In this document: positions 24,746 through 34,718 of the stretch, one piece after another
Numbering within the stretch: position 1 is the stretch's first letter
Layout: each line of letters starts with the position of its first letter
Assembly: GCA_022579005.1 (NCBI GenBank)
Contig: MU401734.1
Coordinates: 1 to 42,447, forward strand
Reading direction: 5' to 3'
Length of the DNA stretch: 42,447 nt
Source of the DNA: Poronia punctata
Lineage: Eukaryota; Ascomycota; Sordariomycetes; Xylariales; Xylariaceae
Program-made: the position numbers and the translations under genes
Notes under the pieces: model-generated
The model's input: the letters and a program-made list of their open reading frames with translations, nothing else
What the model was told of the DNA's origin: nothing
Database searches by the model: none

Positions 24746-26863
24746 ATGCCTCAGAACGAGTCCGTATTCCGTGACAATCGCTACATCTGTGCGACAGCAT
24801 AAAGCTGACGACTTTTAACGCTTAGGTATATGGAAAAGCACCGAAAGGAGCACGGTCGACGTCTTGTAAGCTCTTACCCAACTGCTTATTTAAGAGGATG
24901 GGAATATGCCTTCTTTTCATGCTGCATTGCCTCTTAATTGCGCCAGCGACACCCCAAGGAATCAATGCTATAGAACTTCTGGCTGACATACATTGCGTTT
25001 AAAAGGATCATGAAGAACGAACGCGGAAACGAGAAGCCAGAGAGGCTCATTCCATCTCTGCCAAGGCGACTAATCTTCGCGGCCACAAGGCGAAGAGTGA
25101 GCCACTCACATACGATCCCTGCACTTGTATCGTACCTGCTAACTGGGGATGTTCCGTACAGTGTTCCAGCAAGAACGCCACAAGCACAAGATCCAACTCC
25201 GCAAGCAAATCAAGGCTTTGTGAGTGAACACCGCAGCGGACGAGATATCGTGAGAACCGACGTGCTGACAAGTTGCATAGGGAGGAGAAGAATGTCAAGT
25301 CTGCGGGTGACAAGGATCCTAGCCAGCCGCTGCCTAGTTATCTGCTCGACAGAAACAATCCTCAACAGGCAAAGAGCTTGTCAAGTGCCATCAAGAATCG
25401 GCGTTCTGAAAAGGTTCGTAACCATGTGTCCTAAATCTCTGGCGCATAGCTAGTGATTTGGAAAGGAAGAAATGTTAACATTGTGGCCATCTAGAGCGCA
25501 AGATACAATGTGCCTATTCCTAAAGTGTCTGGTATGTAACGGCCCTTGGGACATGTGCGGTGCTGCAGCGTTGGCAGGCGACTTGCACTGTCCAAGATGT
25601 CGGAATTATTTGAGAGTGCCCTTGCTGATACTAGCTTCCCCTAACTATAGGAATTAGTAAGTCTTCTCTGCTGTCTTTCCTCAATATTCATTGCTAACCA
25701 TTTCTAGGCGAGGAGGATATGTTTAAAGTCATAAACACTGGAAAACGGAAGCACAAAGGTTAGTTATCTTCGATCCCCCTTACTATGCACCGCGCTCGAT
25801 CTTCTTAAGTCTGGGATCGAGACATATCTTGCAAATTACTAACACGTGTTTGCAATAGGGTGGAAGAGAATGGTTACGAAACCAACTTTCGTGTATGCAT
25901 TCTACCTATTCTCTAACATGGGCTACACATGCCCTATCATAACGTATCGAGCTGGGCATAATAGCTAACAATAATGCCTACAGTGGCCCTGACTTCACAC
26001 GTCGACCGTGAGTATTCCAACCATTCTTACAGTGACCCCATGTCATCTACGTGTCGAACAAACTAGTCGCTCGCTATAAGCAGGCCGATGCTTTGGCAGT
26101 CGTGTGGACGTTTTACTTGAGATGGCAGCTGGCTAACTCTGGTTCTTGAAAACAGAGTCAAATATGAAAGATTTATTCGACCTAGTAAGTTCTTCCCTCA
26201 TTTCTTATTGTTTTGTCTCTCGGGACGTTGCTGACATTCTACTCCAAGTGGGTCTACGTTATAAGAAAGCACACGTAACGCACCCAGAACTGAATGTTAC
26301 GGTTCAGCTACCTAGTACGTGCCTCTGGGACCGTTGTATCCCTCCCATTAGAGATGCCACTAACCCCGTATGCCTGCACTTAGTTATCTCGGTCAAGAAG
26401 AACCCGCAGCAACAACTGTATACACAGTTGGGTGTTTTGACCAAGGGTACCATCATAGAGGTCAACGTCTCAGAGTTAGGGTTAACCACTGCCGGTGGAA
26501 AGGTCGTTTGGGGTCGATGGTAAGCTATAGTTCCCACCAATCCTCCGCCCTGACGTTGACTGATTGCTAACGCTGGTCAAATTTAGTATGTTTCTAATCC
26601 CCGTGTTATTCTATATGGCAATGATCTTGCCCGGAATATATCATGACCATCTACTCCAGCCAGTCAGGGTGTATGCATGTAGTTGGTCCGCTGACATAAC
26701 CTCTTTTATAGATGCCCAAATTACAAACAACGTCGAGAACGATGGATGGTATGCTTTTCCTTCAAAATCTCCTTTCCCCCTATTCTAGTCCCAGACGTAT
26801 GTTGAACCGCGCCTTTGCTGATATCTTTGGTTAATTAGTGTCAATGCTGTTCTGCTCACTTAA
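24746..26863 (+). CDS. nsa2: 60S ribosome biogenesis protein NSA2, about 15 exons
   Basis: Read exon by exon against family conservation. Exons: 24746-24759, 24826-24865, 25006-25096, 25162-25219, 25281-25413, 25495-25531, 25651-25656, 25708-25758, 25859-25892, 25984-26007, 26156-26184, 26249-26314, 26384-26519, then 26712-26748 and 26839-26863. The product starts [18 protein letters not shown], continues [115 protein letters not shown] and ends CVNAVLLT, about 261 aa as in yeast. NSA2 joins late nucleolar pre-60S particles and is needed for 27S rRNA processing. The join from 26519 to 26712 is not solved: direct splicing creates TGA, and a further short exon or a retained 125-nt segment is needed. 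The first donor is GTCCGT. Confidence 0.88.
25651..25656 (+). other. nsa2: Predicted 6-nt micro-exon of nsa2
   Basis: GAATTA lies between acceptor CTATAG and donor GTAAGT. Joined to its neighbours it restores the family-conserved GIS in VSGISEEDMF. Skipping it stays in frame and gives VSGEEDMF. Confidence 0.65.
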
Positions 26864-27458
26864 ATACCTAACGCCGCGGAAACGGTTAGAAGAGGAGAAG
26901 ACAGGACGAGGGGCAAGAAGGTCAAAAACCGGGTAACCAATGATTGATTAGGTGAGGCATGGTTTCGAATAACATGCAAACATGTGGCGTTAAGGCGTAC
27001 AAACCTGACTTGACCTGGAAAAAAGAAATTGATGTGGATAGATAAACAAGTCGACTACCTACAGAAGGGATCTGTAGCATGATATCCGCTACGGAGGAGA
27101 GAGGAGATAGGTAGCTTAGTTTAGTTTAGTAGCTGGTGAACATCAGCTGCAATTGCAGATTTTTGTTCACTCATGCGCATGTCCTTCCTAAAACCATCAA
27201 TAATAGCATCTGCATTTCTGATCATAAAAGATTTCGCTCGTATTCATCGCTATAAAACAGAAATAAGAAAAACTATAAACGTCCTCATATATAACGTTAG
27301 TCCTGCCATAGGTCAAGACAAACAGCAACCATAACCACCTGCATCTATTACGCATGCTGTCGAATTATCCTCGATCTCGAGCCAGGCCGTATCCATCCAA
27401 AACCGGTTGTAGCCAATAGAGGCTTCCACAGCTGAGGAGCCACACTTACGAGATATAC
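26864..27458. other. nsa2 3' flank, nothing recognised
   Basis: 3' region of nsa2, with TACCTA-type hexamers near 27056 and 27110. The reverse frame 27313-27534 overlaps the end of the candidate gene below and has no recognised domain. Confidence 0.5.
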
Positions 27459-28143
27459 CTATGGATCGCCAGCAGATAGATGGTTGGATGAACAAGAGAT
27501 CCATCCATCTCCATCTGCCCTTGTTTCTATGCAACGTGCCAAAGCATCAGGGGTAACATGGGGCTGTATGAGAAAAGTCGGCAATATTCTGGCCACAAAC
27601 TGTGTTGCTTTGACACTAGCCTCTGCGGTGCCGTCGTAGTCATCACCCAAGGGGGAGGTGACAATTTGGAGCTCGGACTGAGATAGATAGAAAGGTCCGG
27701 CTTGCAATGCTGTAATACTGGGTTGGGCTCGAAATTTCAATATTGCCGGGGTGAGAATTCGGCTGACCTGGAATAGAAGGCTCTGCTGGGCCTTACCAGG
27801 AATAACATGATGTTCACAACTGACCCCCGCGATGAGTCAAGGTCTGGTCGTTTGCAAACCCTCTTTTAACAGAAGCGACTTCTTTCTGTCAAAGACAAAG
27901 TTAAAGACTTGGAACGCAGTGTGATGTGAGAGGAATATCATAACTTGCTGGACCGGTTGGGCTGGACTGTTAAGTGGCGCAGCTACTTCGTATAGGCGTC
28001 AAGACAGCGTATGAAATACGAAAGCAAAATTGCAATGTCGAACCCTGATCCACTCCTAATATACTCTGCATGCTGCTTTTCACCACACTGATGGGAATAC
28101 CAGCAACGTTAGATGTTGCAAGTAAAACAAGACACGTCATCAT
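27459..28143 (-). CDS. Candidate unrecognised gene or remnant, exon structure unresolved
   Basis: On the minus strand a frame stays open from about 27820 to its stop at 27459 and reads coherently (SCEHHVIPGKAQQSLLFQVS, then TALQAGPFYLSQSELQIVTS, TQFVARILPTFLIQPHVTPD, ARCIETRADGDGW). It has no ATG start, so it would be a downstream exon. About 300 nt upstream an ATG at 28143 opens a short hydrophobic start (MMTCLVLLATSNVAG) that resembles a weak signal peptide. A small secreted protein split by one or more introns is possible, but I could not find one clean in-frame GT-AG junction. No family is recognised; it may be a decayed gene. Confidence 0.25.
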
Positions 28144-28206
28144 TTGCCCATGCCACCCCACGATCAGGGATTGAACTTGGCAAGACAAGATGCTTTTTAA
28201 GCGACT

Positions 28207-30029
28207 TTATGTCGATTCTGGAACCTTGTTAGGCTTTGGCGGCAGACTGGCCACTCCAGCTGTCGTGGGCAACGTTGATGGAGCAGGCGCCGGGACATGT
28301 TCTTCTGCCTGGCGTTCAGCACGGACTGACAAGCTCTGAGGGTCTACAAGACGCCCGCTAGACCGCATGTCCACAATGGCCTTTACGACATCCATGTCCT
28401 CGTGGTCCTTGTCATTGAGGAGTAGGCGCTGTTTCAGAGTCATACGACCCCCGTTGCGTGTTCTTTCCTGGAGGGCAGCTTCACGGACAGCTGGGTCATG
28501 CTTGAAGCGGCACTTGCCCTTCTTACCGCAAGTACCACCAGTGGAGTAATATTTGCAGTGATTTGCGGGATCCGCTCTAGCGATCGGAGGAGGCGGTAAA
28601 AAGGCGGCTCCTGGCTTGGAACTCGACTGTACTTCAGGCTCTTCATCAGAGGAAGAGTCAGATACGCTCGGCGATTTGTCGGCCCGCATCTCGTCGCCTT
28701 CGTCGTTGACCGCCCTCTTCCTCTTCTCGATGCTGCCCTTGAGCTTACTGAGCTTCTTTTCAAGTTTATCAATTTTGGCCTGGTCTTTGTCAATCTTGGT
28801 GACTGGAGGCTTGGCATCCTCCGGTTTGACAGCCGAGGGCGCTGCACTGGCCGCTTTCTTCGCTTCCACACGAGCTCGGGTTGGGAAGTTGGCCTTGCGT
28901 TCCGCAATCCAAGCTTCCATATCAGGGATCCTAAGAAACAGTAATATCAGTAACGCACAATGGGCATATTTACGAATGGACAAGCTTACACAGGAGCATC
29001 TGCACCCAGAAGTTCCGTTAGGCGCTTCTCCTCCTCATCCAGGGCAGCCTCGCCATCGCTACTCTCGTCTCCAGGTGTCAATCCCAACGTATTCGTCTTG
29101 CGCTTCTTCTTCTTCGCATGGACGGAAGTATCAGGCTTCTGAGGAGCATTGAACCCATGCCCATGCGAAGGTCTGTGATCACCGCGACGAAACTTTTCGC
29201 CTCGGCCGTGATGCCCAGCTCGACCACCTCGATTTGAATGGCCAAAGCCGTCTCGTCCAGCGCCGCCCCTTCCGCCATAGCTATGCCCACCATGAGGAGG
29301 CGCATGTTGCGGGGCCGGGTACGGACTCTCCGGTACAGCAGGATAGGGATAATGAGGCACAGAATACGGCCCCGTTTGTGGATTCTGCTGGTAAGGCGCC
29401 CCGTACGGACTGGAACTATGAGCGACCCGGTCATTCTGGTCAAAGCCCATACGCAGTGTTGTCGGAGGCGCTATGGAACTTTCTGCTTTGTGGCCACCTC
29501 GGTCACTCTGAAACCCACCACGGCCGCCTCTGCTTGAGTACGGCTGGTATGACTGAGGCTGTTCGGGCCAGCGGTGTGAAGCGTGATCAGTGGGGTAAGC
29601 AGGATAGGAAGGAATATGCGGGTCCCTCGCGGATGAGGCGGGATACTGAGCCTGATGATAGCCCTGACCCGTCGGGGGATTGTATGCCTGAGGCCCGTAG
29701 TTGGCAGGGTACGCAGGAGATGGGGTAGGAGGCACGCTCTGCTGATGGGGAGGGTAGTGGTTTACAGCAGGCGTTTGCCAATGGGCACTTGCTTGCGGGG
29801 TGGCATAGTGACCGTTGGGGGGTGACGGCGCAAAGTTTGACTGTTGCTGATAATAGCGTGAGCTTGGAGGATAGTCGTGATGGCCTCGACCTCGCCCGCC
29901 CGAACCGTAGGATGACTGACCGCCGCCGCGATGTGAGCCTGAGTTGTACGAATGCATGGCATACTGGCCTGCCGGGGCTGTAGACGCGCTGGGCGGCGGA
30001 GGGGGGGGCGCGTAAGGGTAACTAGCCAT
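28207..30029 (-). CDS. NUFIP1-domain protein with CCCH zinc finger
   Basis: Exons 30029-28990 and 28930-28207 join (APV-IPDMEAW) to 587 aa; the intron is 59 nt. Residues 1 to about 330 are low complexity, rich in Pro, Gly, Tyr, His and Ser, with RGG-like patches. The NUFIP1 core is at about 348-370 (DMEAWIAERKANFPT). A Lys-rich coiled segment (about 390-420) and an acidic Ser stretch (about 432-446) follow. A CCCH finger of spacing C-x8-C-x5-C-x3-H uses Cys472, Cys481, Cys487 and His491. NUFIP1 and its yeast counterpart Rsa1 act in box C/D snoRNP assembly with the R2TP chaperone; the CCCH finger suggests RNA binding. Whether this fungal protein has the Rsa1 role is inference. It diverges from rpc25. 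Confidence 0.88.
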
Positions 30030-31058
30030 CTTTACGGGCCGAACGAGTTTTAGTAGGGAGGACGCGTAACTCTGAAATCAGAGCAGCAGAAAGATTTCTA
30101 GCGTTCAACCACACGTTAGCTTAAAAGATTCCAACGTCTGCCAAGCCGACGATGAGGTCCAATTATAAGAAACAGTATGAGACAGAGCGCGGTGGCAAAT
30201 GGGAATTGAGAGAAAGAGAGTTGGCTCCAACAGACACGGATACACAGCCAGATAACCTAGTATTACAGGCTTGGGTGCTGCGCCTCCAGAGAAGAACACA
30301 GCCGAATCAAGACAAGATTGAGGGTACAGGAGAAGCAAAAGAGCCGACCATCAAGTTTGATGCAAGCGGTAGCAGAGACACTATGAATCCGTGACCAGGC
30401 GCAGGGAAGTGGGAAAAGCCAAGAGGCCGCAACAGACGTACTAATTCTGGGGATGAAAGATACCCAGCGAAACCAAGAAAGAGTGCAGGTGCCAACTCTT
30501 TCGGAGGCAGAGAGCCTTACGCGTACGTAGTCTTGTAGAACGGTGTTCTCTGAATCAACACTATTTGCTTTTTCTGTCCCAGTTGTGCACTGTATGCCAA
30601 TGCCACCAGACAGGCGCGATCAAGTGTACTAAAAAGAAATTTAGTATGCCAGGTCTTATACGGATGGCGTTTCACTGATGGCTTCATGTGCAGGTTGCAT
30701 CAGTTTACCTTTTCACTGGAGAGTGAGAAAAAGGTATCGAAGTGAAGCTATGTTCAATGGTAGGGGAGGGAAGTAGAACTGTAGAGGAGTCCACTTGTGC
30801 CTACGAGTACCTAATGAGTGCTTTTCTAGGACAAACCAGGATCCTACACAGGTCTCATATTCTCCCAGCGGATTACCTAATACAGTAGGTAGCCATCGTC
30901 TTCATTGTGCAAGAATCAAGTGGTCCCCCGCCCCCACCTATTACTTTTCTGCGCTTTAAGATTGGTGGTACAAGACTCTACGTACCGACTTATATAAGAC
31001 TTGTCCAAGAGAAAGAAAGAAAGAATGCGCATTTTCCTAATTTATTAGAGGGAGGAAA
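30030..31058. promoter_or_regulatory. Divergent intergenic region NUFIP gene / rpc25
   Basis: 1.03 kb between diverging start codons, holding both promoters. A TATA-like element sits 61 nt before the rpc25 ATG. TACCTA-type hexamers occur near 30805, 30876 and 30887. Short frames at 30152-30394 (+) and 30105-30495 (-) have no support. Confidence 0.55.
30991..30998 (+). promoter_or_regulatory. TATA-like element upstream of rpc25
   Basis: TATATAAG, 61 nt before the ATG at 31059. Supported by position only. Confidence 0.35.
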
Positions 31059-31922
31059 ATGTTTATATTAGTAAGTCAAGCAACCAATCTGCCGCCTTCA
31101 TAGGTAGTAAATACGATACTGACAATATGTCTTTCCTGGCAGACGAAGATCGCGGATCTTGTGCAGATCCCGCCGTCGCAGTTTGAGCAGCACAGCCGTG
31201 TAGCCATCGAGAATAACATCAATGCCAAGTATGCCAACCGCGTGATTCAGAAGATTGGCCTCTGTGTCTGCATGTACGACATCTTATGGGCCTCTGAAGG
31301 ATTAATTGGCCATGGCGACGGGCTTGTCAATGTAAATGGTATGCCCATCAAGTATTCTTGCATCGCAAGATTAAATACTAATATAAACAAACCCCCATAG
31401 TCGAATTCCGCATGCTCGTCTTTAGACCATTCAAGGGAGAGATATTGTTCGGCAGAATTAGTGAATCTAATCCTGAGGGAATCAAGAGTGAGTTCCAGCC
31501 CTATCTTGTGTTATCCCCCCCTTTACATGCGATATTAAAACCAACTTTTAAACCATGTTCTCACCTTTTTGATAGTTCGTACCGATTTCTTCGAGGAAAT
31601 CACAGTAAGCTATAAAGAGCTGCCCGATGACACAGAGTAGTAAGTATCCCGGACATTGACTTATAATAAACTCGGGCGAGGCTTACTGACCCATGGCAGC
31701 GATCACAATGAGAAGAGTTGGGTCTGGATAGTAGACGAAGACAGGATGCATTATGATAAGAACGAAGTTGTTCGGTTTCAAGTCCAGGATGAGACTTGGA
31801 ACGACCAAGCACCCGAGAGCGGAGAAGAGGAAGCAATCGAGCGGGCCAAGAAGGTTTCGCCCTATACGATCCAGGCTACCATGAAGAACGAAGGCCTTGG
31901 CGTCTGTTTGTGGTGGGATTAA
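31059..31922 (+). CDS. rpc25: RNA polymerase III subunit RPC25 (RPC8)
   Basis: Exons 31059-31070, 31143-31338, 31401-31487, 31576-31639 and 31700-31922 join in frame to 193 aa. The first exon codes only MFIL and is fixed by the conserved start MFIL-TKIADLVQIPPSQF. The N-terminal RPB7-like domain (VAIENNINAKYANRVI, GLCVCMYDIL, GHGDGLVNV) is followed by an S1/OB-type domain (RMLVFRPFKGEILFGRIS, IRTDFFEEITVSYKELPDD, KSWVWIVDEDRMHYDKNEVV) and the C-terminus GLGVCLWWD. With RPC17 it forms the stalk of RNA polymerase III, which makes tRNA and 5S rRNA, and helps initiation. Introns are 72, 62, 88 and 60 nt. Its 3' end converges on emc3 with 175 nt between the stop codons. Confidence 0.95.
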
Positions 31923-32097
31923 AAAGCTCAGCCCAATCTACAAATATGGCGGGTAGCTTCGATCGGGCGATCAGCCGACAATGACTTCACGTATGATGTG
32001 TAGGGATAATAGGTTGACCAACGTGGCGTTTGGGAGGTAAATGTTGTTTGGTATTTAGGGGCAAGTGAGGATACACATATAATCCATGAGTTAGATT

Positions 32098-33057
32098 CTA
32101 TTTAGACTTGATACCCTCGAGCAATCGATCTTCTACATCATCGAGGACCGAGTAATGTTCAACCACCGCAAGGTTCTCTGCCTCGGTCTTGAACTGCTTA
32201 TCGGGGTCGACACCCGGGCCAAACATCTGAGGGCCACCCTGAGGAGCCATAGAGCCCATCTGTGAAGCCATTTGGTTCGCGGCTGTAACAAATTAGTCGA
32301 TTTGATGCCAGCGGGCACCGCGAAGTAGAAGACTTACCGTTATCGCTTCCAAGAATGAAGTTAAAGACGCTCTGGAGTCCAAAAATACACAGGAAATACC
32401 AGCTGATGCTAGACATCCACCTAGGGTCCATCTCCCTCGTCATGACCCCAGCCTGTAGCATGCTCTTGAACTTGATGGTGATAGGGAAAGGAAGCTTAAT
32501 GATGACGAATCCACTGAAGAAAGCGTTGATCCAGCTCATAATGAGGGTATTCGGGATCATCATTGCCATGTTGTTCTTCATCATGCCCATCATACCATCC
32601 ATGGCGTTAGGATCCGTCATAGGGTTGGCCGGCGGTTGGCCGCGCCGTTCCGGGTCCTTCAGAAAAGCACCAGACTCGTATGCGTTGGTAAGATAATCGC
32701 GGCGCGCACGGAAAGACGAGGGCGAAAGGACGTGGAAGTTATTGCGCACTGCTACGCCGTGAAGCATAGATCGTTGCTCTTTTATCGCATTCTGCTCGAG
32801 TCTCTTCGGTTGCGTAGCCATCAAAACTGTGGCATAATGACGGAGGACACCGGTCAAGACCTAATTCTAGGGTCAGGAGCTGAAAACACGACACGGACAG
32901 TGGCTAATCAGGTGTTACTAACCATGACAATAGTAATTGGGACCAGAATCCAGTAGCTTTACGAATAATATTAGCAAGTTCTCTTCCGCGGGACCATCAA
33001 CTAGACATACAATAACTGAGGATCCCTATGGATCGTTTGCACCGGTACTTGGGCCAT
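32098..33057 (-). CDS. emc3: ER membrane protein complex subunit 3 (EMC3)
   Basis: Exons 33057-33011, 32956-32923, 32860-32338 and 32282-32098 join in frame to 262 aa, matching the family (about 250-260). The start MAQVPVQTIHRDPQLF is fixed by conservation. TM1 is at about 17-34 (YWILVPITIVMVLTGVL). The conserved LRHYATVLM, FLKDPERRG, then NTLIMSWINAFFSGFVIIKL, PFPITIKFKSMLQAG and DPRWMSSISWYFLCIFG give two more membrane helices. The C-terminus carries GGPQMFGPGVDPDK. EMC3 is the Oxa1/YidC-superfamily insertase core of the EMC, placing tail-anchored and multipass proteins in the ER membrane. Introns are 54, 62 and 55 nt. It diverges from spc2. Confidence 0.95.
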
Positions 33058-33500
33058 CGTGGGGCTGGGTAGGTATTCTACGGTCACTGCGGCGCAAACG
33101 GGGGAGCGAAGACGAGAAAATGCTTGACGTGATGGACTTCAATGACGATAAAGGAGTTGTCGTTGGATCCAAAACCTAAATTCCCCATCAGCCGCAAGCT
33201 GCCGGTATTGTGGAGTCACTGAAGCTGTCCACTGTACTTAGCGCTAGGCGCTCCCTGAAATACTCAGTACATACGAGTATGTCAATTCCGACTGGTGAAT
33301 GGTCAGCTCTAAAGTGATGAGGACCCCACACTGACGGAACGAGCCACGTTTCTAACCTTCCAGTTCAGTCAGCTCATCACGGATATGGTTACTTTCACAA
33401 TATTCTTGTGACTTCGACGTTTCCTCTCCTTACTCTTGGCCAGTCTTTTCGATCTCGTTAACAAACAATTGAGCGACCAGGAAATACGACACCGTTCACA
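33058..33500. promoter_or_regulatory. Divergent promoter region emc3 / spc2
   Basis: 443 nt between the two start codons, the shortest divergent gap in the window. It must carry both promoters. Both products work in ER membrane-protein biogenesis, so co-expression is a reasonable guess. No specific factor site is recognised. Confidence 0.55.
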
Positions 33501-34353
33501 ATGTCGTCTCAAGAAAAGATATCAGTGTATAACCTCGCAGGTAAGCCGTGTTGCCCGCCGCCACAAGCAACAGCCCGAGCTAACGTTTACCTCTGAAAAA
33601 GACTTAAAGGCCACGTCTGACGATGCGATACCAAACTATCTGAACTCTGTCAAGTTCAAGCAAGACCACAGCCTCGTTTATACGCGTTTGGCCTTGGGAT
33701 ACAGCGCCTTCGCCGTCGCCGCGGCCTGCTTCCTGTGGGACTACAAGCTAGGATTCGAGAGCACTAAGTGGTTCACGGCGGCAGCCGTCGCCCTGTACTC
33801 GCTGTTGAACGGTGCTCTGACATGGTGGATCATGTTTGTCGAGAAAGGGATTGTGTATAAGGGCACAGCGCCGGATGGGTCAAAGGTAAGGACACGCCAT
33901 TACCTTGTCGCGGCCCTATGTTTTACTGTGTCTTCTATGCATCCCAATTCCTCACAGTCATATATTCAGGGATCACCAATGGACTGACAACCGAACCAAA
34001 AGATCTCCATCGCTACATCGACGAAGAAAAATGTACCTACCTACTACATCACAGTGAACATCACCTCCAAAAGCGGCGGCACCAGCAAACTCGAGTTTGT
34101 GCGCTCTTTCAACGAGTGGTTCGACGGCCAGGGCCACTTCGTCGCTCTGCCGTTTCAGACCATGCTGGCTACCGCCGTGCCCGCCATTGCTCAAGCTGAT
34201 CCCAAACGCGTCGAGGGTGCCGCTTCAGCTCCGCCGGCTTCACAGAGCTTTCTAGATATTGATACGCAGACGCTCGACTCGCTGGCTGCTAATGAGACTA
34301 CTGGGGCTGAGACTAATGCCGCTTCTAAAAAGACGAAGAGGAGGAAGGCATAA
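33501..34353 (+). CDS. spc2: Signal peptidase complex subunit 2 (SPC2/SPCS2)
   Basis: Exons 33501-33540, 33602-33885 and 34003-34353 join in frame to 224 aa. The protein starts MSSQEKISVYNLADLKATSD. Two membrane helices lie at about 41-59 (TRLALGYSAFAVAAACFLW) and 71-92 (FTAAAVALYSLLNGALTWW), separated by a short DYKLGFESTK turn, the SPC25 family hairpin. A cytosolic domain follows (VEKGIVYKG, TKKNVPTYYITVNI, KLEFVRSFNEWFDGQGHF) and a basic tail KKTKRRKA. SPC2 is a non-catalytic subunit of signal peptidase and in yeast links it to the Sec61 translocon through Sbh1. The start at 33501 is chosen because the protein then begins as in relatives; the upstream frame from 33436 is not needed. Confidence 0.93.
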
Positions 34354-34718
34354 ATACTTATGTATCGGTGGACCGATTTGGTTGAGCATATGACTACTAG
34401 AGAAATTTGATACCCGTATTATCAAGCAAGCATCATTTTCCGAAATATAAGTGGATGCCAAATGAGTCTTGAATGTCTATCTGTTGGTGGTGCTGTTATG
34501 CCAATCAGACGCGAACAGCATCATGGGCACATGCAAAGCACTCTCGATGGCCGGCTATTTGACTTGAACAGTCGGCACCTTATGACAAATAGTTCTTCTA
34601 CCGTCCAGACCCGTACTTCTGGATACTTCACTTAACATCTTTTCAACTTGTTTCGACTTGGGTCTCAACCGATATCAGACATCTCAGCGACCGCAAGGGC
34701 CAGGCTAACGGCACCTTA
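34354..34718. other. Convergent intergenic region spc2 / mms19
   Basis: 365 nt holding the two 3' UTRs. Nothing else seen. Confidence 0.6.

Noticed and set aside
24358..24747. Reverse-strand 129-residue frame upstream of nsa2
   Set aside because: It overlaps the nsa2 start codon and the divergent promoter and shows no recognisable domain.
26146..26523. 125-residue open frame as a stand-alone gene
   Set aside because: It reads through two nsa2 introns that happen to lack stops. The real exons are conserved NSA2 pieces, and the intron-derived parts match nothing.
24746..26863. nsa2 as a pseudogene
   Set aside because: All exons up to 26519 join in frame with conserved sequence, with intact splice and branch sites, and the last two exons are also conserved. 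One unresolved junction is better explained by a missed short exon, a retained segment or a sequence error.
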